Shown here: one piece after another, positions 56,168 through 63,720 of the stretch
Layout of the letters: each line of letters opens with the position of its first letter
Numbering within the stretch: position 1 is the stretch's first letter
Position numbers and translations under genes: made by a program
Assembly: GCA_017539645.1 (NCBI GenBank)
Contig: JAFYCM010000083.1
Location: 1 to 63,720 of the forward strand
Direction of reading: 5' to 3'
Length of the DNA stretch: 63,720 bases
Origin: Bacteroidales bacterium
GTDB lineage: Bacteria > Bacteroidota > Bacteroidia > Bacteroidales > Marinilabiliaceae
Notes under the pieces: model-generated
The model's input: only the letters and a program-made list of their open reading frames with translations
Database searches by the model: none
What the model was told of the DNA's origin: nothing

Positions 56168-58507
56168 ATGCACCCAATCGTCTCTCGCTCACGCCGATAC
56201 ATACTTATAATAATTACGCTGATAGCGCTTTTCATGATATGCATATACGTATGTATACCGCGCCCGCTCTTCTCGCAGCCCACATCGACTGTAGTTATGG
56301 ATAGCGGCGGCAACATACTTGCTGCCCGCATAGCCGATGACGAACAATGGCGCTTTGCCGAGACAGATTCGCTTTCACATAAGTATGTAGAATGCCTCAC
56401 AGCATACGAAGATTGTCGTTTCCGCTGGCATCTTGGCATCGACCCGATAGCTGTTGGGCGCGCCTTTGTGACCGACATCCGCGCGGGCAAGATTGTAGAG
56501 GGTGGCAGCACCATAACTATGCAGTTAGCACGTATGGCGCGTGGCAATCAGCAGCGAACCATCTATCAGAAGATTGTGGAGGCGCTTTGGGCTGTAGGCA
56601 TAGAAATTATTTATAGTAAAGATGAAATTTTGCAGCTCTACGCATCGCACGCGCCATTTGGTGGCAATGTGGTGGGCATTGAGGCTGCTGCGTGGCGATA
56701 TTTTGGCCATAGCCATGCCGAGCTCTCGTGGGCCGAAAGTGCAACGTTGGCTGTACTGCCTAATTCGCCAGCGCTCGTACATATAAGTAAAAGTCGCGAA
56801 CAACTGAAGCAGAAACGCGACGCTCTCTTGAAAAGTATTTACGAAAATGGAACTATTTCGCACGACGACTATCTGCTCGCAATAGACGAACCGCTGCCCG
56901 AACGTCCGTTCCCGATTGAAAATAGCAATCAGCAGATTATCGACCGTGTGGCTAAAAAACATAAAGGCGAAACGCTCTCAACCACCATCGACGGCGCACT
57001 GCAGCAGCGCGTGCAAGCCATTGCCGATGCATATCAACATAGATACAAGGTAAATTACATCAACGACATTGGAATCTTGGTAGCCGACGTGCGCACTGGT
57101 AATGTATTGGCGTATGTAGGCAATGCGAGTGCACAATCGACCACAAGTTTTGTAGATATGATTTCGGCAGAGCGCAGCACTGGCAGCACTTTGAAGCCAT
57201 TTCTCTATGCCTCGATGCTAACAAATGGCGAGATTACACCGCGAATGCTGATAGCCGATACGCCACTCGATATACATGGTTTCTCGCCACAAAATTTCAA
57301 TCGCGCATTCAGTGGCGCCGTTGGTGCCGACCAAGCCATAAGGCAGTCGCTCAATGTGCCGCTCGTACGTATGCTCAACGTGCACGACATCGGACGCTTC
57401 ATGAACGATTTGCGCAGCATGGGCATGACCACGCTCCACTTCTCGTCCGACCACTATGGCGCAGCGCTCATCTTAGGTGGCGCAGAGGGCACACTTTGGG
57501 ATTTGGTAGGTATGTATGCATCGATGGCGCGACGTCTCATTTTTTATATTGATAATGGAAATAAATACTCCGCCAACGACATTCACCCACTGACGCTAAC
57601 TGGCAATGCCCCACTCCGCACCGAGAAACCGACTAATCTGCCAGACGCCGCTTCCATCTGGTACACACTCGACGCCATGAGCGGACTCAATCGCCCCGAA
57701 GAAGAGGCTGAATGGCAACAATTCTCGTCGTCGAAACGCATAGCATGGAAGACCGGCACAAGCTACGGCAGCCGCGACGCATGGGCTATCGGCTTGACGC
57801 GCGACTACGTTGTAGGTGTATGGGTGGGCAATGCTACAGGCGAAGGACGCTACGGATTGACTGGCGTTGGCAATGCCGGACCAGTGATGTTCGATGTGTT
57901 TAGCGGTCTGCCGCAATCGGAGTGGTTCACAGAGCCGTTAGACGATATGGACCCGATGGTGGTGTGTCGTCGCAGTGGATGCCTTGCCACCGACGCTTGC
58001 GCCGAAGTAGATACGGTTTTGCTACCGCGAAATTGCGTTCAAACGCCAGTATGCAAATATTGTCGGCTTGTGCACCTCACGCCCGACGAACGTTGGCAAG
58101 TGAACAGCTCGTGCATGGATATTAGCGACATACATACAACATCGTGGTTCGTACTGAGCCCTTCGATGGAATATTTCTACAGATTAACCCACGCCGACTA
58201 TCGACCATTGCCGCCTTTGCGCCCCGATTGCGTTACAAATCAGCATAATGTCATAGAGATAATCTACCCCGAGCAAGGTAAGTCGATTGTTGTTCCGCGC
58301 GATTTCGATGGCAAGTTGCAAAGCATCGTCTGCCGCGCCGCCAATCAGCAGTCGCAAGCCGAGATTTTTTGGCATCTCGACGAGGAATATTTAGGCTCTA
58401 CGCGCGGCGTGCACGAGATGACCATTTTGCCACAAATAGGCAAACACACGCTCACGATAGTTGATAACTACGGAAACACAATAAGCGCAAAGTTTGAGGT
58501 GAAATAA
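56168..58507 (+). CDS. pbpC: penicillin-binding protein 1C
   Basis: 779 residues, a bifunctional class A PBP. N-terminal membrane anchor (about 11-30). Glycosyltransferase 51 domain: catalytic Glu81 in AYEDCRFRWHLG and EGGSTITMQLARM (111-123). Transpeptidase domain: SxxK at Ser340-Lys343 (TGSTLKPF), SxN at 394-396, and KTGT at 528-531. A beta-rich C-terminal domain (about 680-779) is the PBP1C-specific BiPBP_C. It polymerises and cross-links peptidoglycan outside the inner membrane. The alpha-2-macroglobulin partner gene often paired with pbpC is not here. It stands as a single gene after fba. Confidence 0.95.
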   Translation: MHPIVSRSRRYILIIITLIALFMICIYVCIPRPLFSQPTSTVVMDSGGNILAARIADDEQWRFAETDSLSHKYVECLTAYEDCRFRWHLGIDPIAVGRAFVTDIRAGKIVEGGSTITMQLARMARGNQQRTIYQKIVEALWAVGIEIIYSKDEILQLYASHAPFGGNVVGIEAAAWRYFGHSHAELSWAESATLAVLPNSPALVHISKSREQLKQKRDALLKSIYENGTISHDDYLLAIDEPLPERPFPIENSNQQIIDRVAKKHKGETLSTTIDGALQQRVQAIADAYQHRYKVNYINDIGILVADVRTGNVLAYVGNASAQSTTSFVDMISAERSTGSTLKPFLYASMLTNGEITPRMLIADTPLDIHGFSPQNFNRAFSGAVGADQAIRQSLNVPLVRMLNVHDIGRFMNDLRSMGMTTLHFSSDHYGAALILGGAEGTLWDLVGMYASMARRLIFYIDNGNKYSANDIHPLTLTGNAPLRTEKPTNLPDAASIWYTLDAMSGLNRPEEEAEWQQFSSSKRIAWKTGTSYGSRDAWAIGLTRDYVVGVWVGNATGEGRYGLTGVGNAGPVMFDVFSGLPQSEWFTEPLDDMDPMVVCRRSGCLATDACAEVDTVLLPRNCVQTPVCKYCRLVHLTPDERWQVNSSCMDISDIHTTSWFVLSPSMEYFYRLTHADYRPLPPLRPDCVTNQHNVIEIIYPEQGKSIVVPRDFDGKLQSIVCRAANQQSQAEIFWHLDEEYLGSTRGVHEMTILPQIGKHTLTIVDNYGNTISAKFEVK

Positions 58508-58512
58508 TAAAA

Positions 58513-58540
58513 AAGGCCGCCATAATAATATGACAGCCTT
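58513..58540 (-). terminator. terminator after the DUF4249 gene
   Basis: AAGGC (58513-58517) pairs with GCCTT (58536-58540), extended inward through CATA/TATG pairs; a T-run follows leftward. It also stands 6 bases past the pbpC stop and may serve both. Confidence 0.7.
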
Positions 58541-58577
58541 ACTGTATTCCTATCTTTTTGTATCCTCTGTGCGAGAG

Positions 58578-59813
58578 TTATCGTAACCCATAATAATAAT
58601 AATCACCCTCATCGTAGTAGATAGGACTATCTACGCGTTTGGGGTGCCAACCGTTCAGGGCTTGGACGGTTGCGGTGGTGTTGGTCACTAAGAAGATGTT
58701 GCCTACGCCACCCGTAATGTTGCTCGGGATGCGCGCCGGACCAGTGAGTTCGCTATTATCCTCGTAGGTATCGGAAGAGCGAGTATTGAGCACTTTTATG
58801 TAATAGTAGTAATCTTCTGATATTGAAGAGACTACCACTGTTTGATAGCAATAATAATATGGAGCATAATCGAAGTCGGTGTAGCTGCACTCGTAGGTAA
58901 TAGGCAATTGAAATTTGCTGTATACTGAGAGGTTGCACTTGGAACCAGCGAAACGCTTGTTGCAGAAGGTTTTATACACATTGTGAATATTCATCAAAGC
59001 AACATCGTCGTCGGCAGCGCTCGTCTGCACCTCCTCGTCGGTGAGAGGCGGCTGACCATTGGAGTAGTATTCGAAAGTCGGCTTAGTCTCATAGGCGTAG
59101 GTTACGACAGTGTCTTTATTGGCAACCTCATCATCATTAACATAAAAAGACATAGACGACATGCTCTTCCAACTCACAGAATAGTAGCGTCCAGATAGCA
59201 ACCTGCCAAATAGCTGACCATTCACTGGGCTTACTGTGCTGTCGCGCTCACCAATGGCAAGCGTGTAGAAATTGTCGCCACCATCGTCGTCGAACGAAAG
59301 CGAAACGTTGAACATATTATCCGTTTCGGTGTGGCCGCGGTCGTTTTTATACGTTTTGCCAAGTGCAAGCGCGACATTATCAATATTCAAATTCGCAACA
59401 TGCTTAGGCACAACGCCTTCGAACGAAGCTTTTTGACCATCTTCGGTGGTAACATCAATATGCACAAAATCGTCCTCGTGGAAAACCGTCTTAATTCTGT
59501 GTACCATAGAACTGACATTATCAATCATACTTTTATTATCGACGGTTTCGGTCAGGGTGCCATTTACGTATACAGACACCGTAGAATTCACATTCATTTT
59601 ACCATAATTGATATAGTAGCCACTTTGAGACGAACTTTCTACAGTTTTCGATACGTATATGAGGTTTTCGGCAGTGTCGGCAGTAAGTATGGCGTTGACA
59701 CATAGGACGCCCGCTGTATCGTCCATTTCGAGGTCGATGTCGTGGCGGCAAGCGTTGAAGAGCGCTACTACTGCAAGGCTTGCTATGTATATATATAATG
59801 ATCTGAATTTCAT
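58578..59813 (-). CDS. DUF4249 surface lipoprotein
   Basis: 411 residues. Lipoprotein signal with lipobox FNACR (Cys22). DUF4249 pattern: VLCVNAILTADTAENLIYVSK near 36-56, a beta-sandwich-like domain, and GNIFLVTNTTATVQAL near the end. DUF4249 proteins are partners of TonB-dependent receptors in Bacteroidota, and this one begins 4 bases after its receptor gene. It is probably a surface-exposed or periplasmic accessory of nutrient uptake. Ligand unknown. Confidence 0.9.
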   Translation of the reverse strand: MKFRSLYIYIASLAVVALFNACRHDIDLEMDDTAGVLCVNAILTADTAENLIYVSKTVESSSQSGYYINYGKMNVNSTVSVYVNGTLTETVDNKSMIDNVSSMVHRIKTVFHEDDFVHIDVTTEDGQKASFEGVVPKHVANLNIDNVALALGKTYKNDRGHTETDNMFNVSLSFDDDGGDNFYTLAIGERDSTVSPVNGQLFGRLLSGRYYSVSWKSMSSMSFYVNDDEVANKDTVVTYAYETKPTFEYYSNGQPPLTDEEVQTSAADDDVALMNIHNVYKTFCNKRFAGSKCNLSVYSKFQLPITYECSYTDFDYAPYYYCYQTVVVSSISEDYYYYIKVLNTRSSDTYEDNSELTGPARIPSNITGGVGNIFLVTNTTATVQALNGWHPKRVDSPIYYDEGDYYYYGLR

Positions 59814-59817
59814 CGCA

Positions 59818-62220
59818 TTAGAATTTATAAGTAAGTGTAGCTGAAGGAATTATAGGCAGAATAGTAACTTTTGTCAGTTTGCCCTCAATGACGTTGTAGC
59901 TATCGTCGGTCTTAGGATAGACAAACGCTGGGTTCATATAGTTATATGCATTATAAACAGAGAAATTCCAGATGCGCTCGTAGTTTTTGCGTCGTTTGTG
60001 CAGGTTGATGCCGAGGTTGAGCAAGTGGCTGCACGGCAAGCGGTAGTTGTTGCGGCTTGGCACGTAAGGCGCATAGCCGATATGCCCATCGGGCTTTATG
60101 TATTGCTGCTGCGCGTTGGTGATGGTGGCGCAAGCTCCGCTGTAGAACATCCACGAGGCATCGAGTTCAACTTTTTCGTTGAATTTTATGCTATAAACCA
60201 CGTTGACATTATGACGACGGTCGTAGGTGAATGGAAAACGCTCGCCGTTGTTCACGCCCGAATCGCGCGAAAATTTGCGGTCTGTCTTCGACAATGTATA
60301 CGACAGCCAACCCGTCTGTTTGCCAATGGTCTTACGAGCCAAAAACTCCACTCCTTTGCTGAAGCCTTCGCCCATAGCCACAAGGTCCGACCACGAGCCT
60401 GAAAAGCCCATAAAACTCATGCCATCTTTATATTCAATCACATTGTTGAGTTTCTTGTAGAAACCTTCAACGGAGAACTCCCAATCCTCAACGCCGGTGT
60501 AGTATGCACCCAAACTCACTTGCTGTGCGCGCTCGGGTTTGAGGGTTTTATTTATAGGCACCCAAAGGTCGGTTGGCATAGCTATAGGCATGGAGGTGAG
60601 CAGGTGAACGCACTGCGCCATTTGCGAATAGGCAGCCTTGGCAGTCCAATCGTCGCTTATCACGTAGCGAACCGAGAGGCGCGGCTGATAGTTCTTATAC
60701 ACTTTGCCTTGCACGCTAAATATGGTGAACGCAAAGCCCGGATTGACATGCACGCGGTCGCCAATAAGCCAATCGTCTTCGGCGTAGAGCGAGAGTTCAT
60801 GAGCATAAATATCCTTACTCGTCGAAGTCACCGAAGTGTCTGTCGGTAGCGATTCTTTGTTCTTCATATTTACAGACGAGCTCGAAGTTTCCGGAGCAAA
60901 ATCGTGATATAAATATGACGCGCCAAATTTTATAGTATGCTGTGGATGAGGCATATAATCGAAGTCTATCGAGCCGCCTTTGTCGATAATCTCGCTATGA
61001 TACGATGACGATTGACGGTCGTAGTAATCTTCATCTTTATAAGTAAAATAGTCGTAGCTCTTCAGCCTCATGCGGTAGTGGTTGTAGCTGAGCGTGGTAT
61101 TGGCAAAGAGGCGTTGCGAGAAGATGTGGTTCCAGCGCAGCGTACTTATGGTGTTGCCCCATTTCAGGTCCGAGCCGTAAGCTTCGTCGATGTGGTGCGT
61201 AATAGTTGCGTCCTTCTCGGGGTCGAATTCTTGCGATTGGAAGTCGTAGTCTTTGTAGTCGTCCGCCATCTTGTCTTGGCCGTTGTACAAGCCGAAATAG
61301 ATACGGTCGTTGTCCGAAAACTTATGGTTTAGCTTGGCGTTGAGGTCGTAGAACCAATACGAGAATTTCGAATCGTCGCTCATGAACGGACGAGCCACAG
61401 CCGAAAAATATGTAGTTCGCGCCGAAACGCTAAACGACGTTTTGTCCTTCACTATCGGGCCTTCGAGGTTTAGTCGGCTCGTAAGTAGACCTATAGATAC
61501 ACAGCCATGATAGTTCTGCATATCGCCATCTTTAGTACGTATATCTACAACCGACGACGTACGGCCATTGTAGCGCGCAGGAAACGACGATTTGTAGAAG
61601 GTCACCTTCTTGATGGCTTCGGGCGTAAATACAGAGAAAAAGCCGAATAGGTGGTCTATTTTATATACAGGCGTACCATCGAGCAGAATAAGATTCTCGT
61701 CGCCATTGCCGCCGCGTACGTAGAACGATGAAGCACCGCCCACACCTTGCTGCACGCCTGGCGTAAGCTGAATGGTGCGTATGAGGTCCGTCTCGCCAAG
61801 TAGCGATGGCGTATGTTCAATCATCTGCACCGGCACGTCCATGCTGCCCATGCCCGTAGAGTGAATGCCAGCGTCCTTCTTGGTAGCCGTCACCGTAACT
61901 TCGCTAAGTTTTGCCGCCGACATGAGGCTGATGTTGATGGTAGTGTCGCGACTGAGAGTCAACTTGTGCTGCTGATTGTCGAAGCCTACGTATGAATAAT
62001 TAAGGGTAGCAGAGCCCGCAGGCAACGTAATAGAATAAAAACCGAAAGCATTCGAAACTGTTCCTTGCTTCGTGGATTGTTCGATAACCGTAGCACCAAT
62101 GATAGTCTCCTTCGACGTTTCGTCAACTATGTGGCCACTAACAGTTACCTTCTTTTGTGCCATTGCACCCGACACCAAACTCAATGCCGCCAGCGCAACA
62201 ACAAAACGATTCTGTTTCAT
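59818..62220 (-). CDS. TonB-dependent outer-membrane receptor
   Basis: 800 residues. Signal peptide 1-21, a carboxypeptidase regulatory-like domain (about 24-105: VTVSGHIVDETSKETIIGAT), then a TonB plug (about 112-230, with SSFYVRGGNGDENLILLDG) and a long beta-barrel ending in the C-terminal aromatic strand ILPIIPSATLTYKF. It is of the non-SusC type that pairs with DUF4249 proteins, rather than a SusC/SusD pair. It imports an unknown compound with energy from TonB. First gene of the two-gene operon; a TACCTTCG sequence at 62268-62275 read leftward is a weak promoter candidate. Confidence 0.93.
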   Translation of the reverse strand: MKQNRFVVALAALSLVSGAMAQKKVTVSGHIVDETSKETIIGATVIEQSTKQGTVSNAFGFYSITLPAGSATLNYSYVGFDNQQHKLTLSRDTTINISLMSAAKLSEVTVTATKKDAGIHSTGMGSMDVPVQMIEHTPSLLGETDLIRTIQLTPGVQQGVGGASSFYVRGGNGDENLILLDGTPVYKIDHLFGFFSVFTPEAIKKVTFYKSSFPARYNGRTSSVVDIRTKDGDMQNYHGCVSIGLLTSRLNLEGPIVKDKTSFSVSARTTYFSAVARPFMSDDSKFSYWFYDLNAKLNHKFSDNDRIYFGLYNGQDKMADDYKDYDFQSQEFDPEKDATITHHIDEAYGSDLKWGNTISTLRWNHIFSQRLFANTTLSYNHYRMRLKSYDYFTYKDEDYYDRQSSSYHSEIIDKGGSIDFDYMPHPQHTIKFGASYLYHDFAPETSSSSVNMKNKESLPTDTSVTSTSKDIYAHELSLYAEDDWLIGDRVHVNPGFAFTIFSVQGKVYKNYQPRLSVRYVISDDWTAKAAYSQMAQCVHLLTSMPIAMPTDLWVPINKTLKPERAQQVSLGAYYTGVEDWEFSVEGFYKKLNNVIEYKDGMSFMGFSGSWSDLVAMGEGFSKGVEFLARKTIGKQTGWLSYTLSKTDRKFSRDSGVNNGERFPFTYDRRHNVNVVYSIKFNEKVELDASWMFYSGACATITNAQQQYIKPDGHIGYAPYVPSRNNYRLPCSHLLNLGINLHKRRKNYERIWNFSVYNAYNYMNPAFVYPKTDDSYNVIEGKLTKVTILPIIPSATLTYKF

Positions 62221-62479
62221 TTGGTTAGTATGGATTATTTCTCTTTAGCGTTAGAACTAAAAGCGGCGCGAAGGTAGCCCATAATTACGCATTGGAAATC
62301 TAAATAATGTTAAGACCATAACTATGGGATTTCGAGGAATATTTATTGGTAAATAGTAAATATGTATGGTGTACGCTCTTGCACAGCGCGCATCTCGCTA
62401 CACCGCAGCAAAAAGCATGGCTTACGTCTTGCACATTTCATACAAAACAGAAGCCTCACTATTTTCTCTGCGGACCTTC

Positions 62480-62989
62480 CTACAAAAAGGTAGCTATCTC
62501 CTCCAACGATTTACGTTGTTTGGGGCGAGCGTCGCCATTGCCATCGGCAAAACCGATTGGAATAAGCACCACAGGCTCTTCTTCGGCCGACAGTGCGAGC
62601 GCGCGGCTAACAACGTCTACATCGAAATTGCATACCCAGCATGTCGACAAACCTTTCTCCACAGCGGCGAGCGTGATGTGGTCCGTTACGATGGCAGCAT
62701 CGATGTCGGCGTGGTCTTTTCCGTCGGCGCGATGCCAACTTTGGGCGTGATTGGCCGTAACCACAATTACCACGGGTGCTGTGCGAAACCAATCGCGAGC
62801 GTATGCTGTGCGTACTGCCTCGAGTTTTTCGGCCGTCTCAACTACATAGAAATGCCACGGCTGCTTATTCACCGCCGACGGCGCAAGGCGTGCCAAGTTC
62901 AATACGTCGTTTATTAGTTCTCGCGAAGGCTTTTCAGCCTTGTATTTGCGCACCGACGAGCGCGCATTTATTACTTCTGTAAGTGTCAT
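62480..62989 (-). CDS. nitroreductase-family FMN protein
   Basis: 169 residues. Short nitroreductase fold: N-terminal INARSSVRKYK (7-17), ARLAPSAVNKQPWHFYVVE (33-51), and GLSTCWVCNFD near 112-122. It binds FMN and reduces nitro compounds, quinones or flavins with NAD(P)H; natural substrates are unknown. It is a stand-alone gene, facing away from pckA. Confidence 0.92.
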   Translation of the reverse strand: MTLTEVINARSSVRKYKAEKPSRELINDVLNLARLAPSAVNKQPWHFYVVETAEKLEAVRTAYARDWFRTAPVVIVVTANHAQSWHRADGKDHADIDAAIVTDHITLAAVEKGLSTCWVCNFDVDVVSRALALSAEEEPVVLIPIGFADGNGDARPKQRKSLEEIATFL

Positions 62990-62992
62990 TTT

Positions 62993-63065
62993 TCTAATTA
63001 TGAATTACGAGTTACAAATTACGAGTTTTTATACATGGATTCTGCGGATTTGCGCAGATTTTTAT
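62993..63065. repeat. dispersed non-coding element copies
   Basis: TAATTATGAATTACGAGTT followed by ACAAATTACGAGTT, and then GGATTTGCGCAGATTTTTA. The first part matches the inverse of 21993-22009, the second resembles the CAGATT-rich repeat at 11.66 kb. Non-coding in all frames I can support. Confidence 0.6.
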
Positions 63066-63127
63066 CCTTATAATCCGTCTCTCCGTATTATGCCAATCTA
63101 CTCTCTAAACTCATAATTATAAAAAAA

Positions 63128-63156
63128 CAGCCCGCCATCTATGCGACAGCGAGCTG
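63128..63156 (-). terminator. intrinsic terminator after pckA
   Basis: CAGCCCGC (63128-63135) pairs with GCGAGCTG (63149-63156), one mismatch, and TTTTTTT follows leftward. Loop CATCTATGCGACA resembles that of the guaA terminator. Confidence 0.82.
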
Positions 63157-63188
63157 AATGTTTATGTATATATCTACTTATATACAGA

Positions 63189-63720
63189 TTAGAGCTTTGG
63201 ACCAGCAGCAACGAGTGCTTTACCAGCTTCGTTGGTGGTGTACTTCTCGAAGTTCTTGATGAAGCGAGCTGCGAGATCTTTTGCTTTGGTTTCCCATTCT
63301 GATGCGTTAGCGTAGGTATCGCGTGGATCGAGAATAGCTGGGTTAACTTTAGGCAAAGCGGTAGGTACTTCGAAGTCGAAGAAAGGAATCTTCTTGGTTT
63401 CAGCCTTGAGGATAGAACCATCGAGGATAGCGTCGATAATACCACGTGTATCAGGGATAGAGATACGTTTGCCAGTACCATTCCAACCAGTGTTAACGAG
63501 GTAAGCCTTAGCACCAGATTTCTTCATCTTCTTAACGAGCTCCTCAGCGTATTTCGTTGGGTGGAGTTCGAGAAATGCCTGACCGAAGCAAGCAGAGAAG
63601 GTAGGAGTAGGCTCAGTGATGCCACGCTCTGTACCAGCCAGTTTAGCAGTGAAACCAGACAGGAAGTAGTACTTGGTCTGCTCTGGAGTCAGGATAGATA
63701 CGGGAGGCAGCACGCCGAAG
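63189..63720 (-). CDS. pckA: phosphoenolpyruvate carboxykinase (ATP), C-terminal part
   Basis: Partial: the frame enters from the right edge ([14 protein letters not shown]) and ends at 63189, giving 176 codons. It interconverts oxaloacetate and PEP with ATP/ADP, a key route in succinate-forming gut Bacteroidales. LNTGW-type substrate loop [16 protein letters not shown] (about residue 94 on of the visible part) and the Arg in [16 protein letters not shown] are PckA signatures. Codon bias is strong. A terminator follows. Confidence 0.96.
   Translation of the reverse strand, partial: FGVLPPVSILTPEQTKYYFLSGFTAKLAGTERGITEPTPTFSACFGQAFLELHPTKYAEELVKKMKKSGAKAYLVNTGWNGTGKRISIPDTRGIIDAILDGSILKAETKKIPFFDFEVPTALPKVNPAILDPRDTYANASEWETKAKDLAARFIKNFEKYTTNEAGKALVAAGPKL

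Noticed and set aside
59818-62220. SusC/SusD polysaccharide-utilisation pair
   Set aside because: The partner is a DUF4249 lipoprotein, not SusD, and no glycosidase is nearby.
1-63720. tRNA or rRNA genes
   Set aside because: No cloverleaf with TTCGAATC-type arms or conserved rRNA stretch was noticed; a tRNAscan run would confirm.

Overview
The window looks like chromosome from a Bacteroidales bacterium (phylum Bacteroidota); no rRNA gene is present to place it further. Several signs agree. Clear -7 boxes of the Bacteroidota type (TAnnTTTG) lie upstream of many genes, and Shine-Dalgarno sites are largely absent. There is a TonB-dependent receptor/DUF4249 pair, BspA-type leucine-rich repeats, a Reg_prop/AraC regulator, and a complete Rnf operon of the type rseC-rnfBCDGEA. 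Components and cargo of the type IX secretion system (T9SS) are also present: a PorT-like barrel, a GldB-family protein, PorE-like TPR/PD40 proteins and a C-terminal sorting domain. A T9SS-bearing member (Porphyromonadaceae/Paludibacteraceae/Prevotellaceae-like) fits best; the exact family is inference. I saw no tRNA, rRNA, CRISPR array, IS element or prophage.

Layout, left part (1-26.3 kb, nearly all minus strand): the end of a secreted lectin-like protein; nfeD with a TPR/PD40/SPOR protein; a highly expressed TPR lipoprotein; lrgAB with a HAD phosphatase; gmd-fcl for GDP-L-fucose; an OmpA-type barrel with a tandem-repeat helical linker; a 2654-residue repeat protein that looks like a T9SS cargo; ribosomal protein L25; PRPP synthetase; a beta-helix lipoprotein; and a secreted SGNH hydrolase.

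Middle (26.4-43.2 kb): rseC-rnfBCDGEA, with an unusual cysteine-rich tail on RnfG; a small secreted low-complexity protein; purA; a Fur-family regulator; a 0.7-kb gene-free stretch that probably encodes a structured leftward RNA; a membrane-spanning AraC regulator with a periplasmic propeller; guaA; a BspA-like lipoprotein; and a RelB/RelE-type toxin-antitoxin pair.

Right part (43.3-63.7 kb): ung and a GNAT-family gene on plus. A tightly packed six-gene minus-strand operon follows, running from a PorE-like TPR/PD40 protein through a DEDD exonuclease, an FAH-family enzyme, a large sensor kinase and menG to a PorT-like protein. Then come a GldB-family gene preceded by a terminator-like leader, fba and pbpC on plus, the TonB receptor/DUF4249 pair and a nitroreductase on minus, and the 3' end of pckA.

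The main themes are cell-envelope and surface biology (T9SS parts and cargo, OmpA/SPOR/BspA/TonB proteins, fucose nucleotide supply, PBP1C) and anaerobic energy metabolism (Rnf, MenG, aldolase, PckA). The most interesting unexplained items are the structured RNA candidate at about 35.3-35.7 kb, the Cys-rich RnfG tail, several hairpin-plus-T-run elements placed in leaders rather than after genes (purA, gldB, the giant surface gene, HAD-lrgAB), and families of near-identical terminator hairpins.
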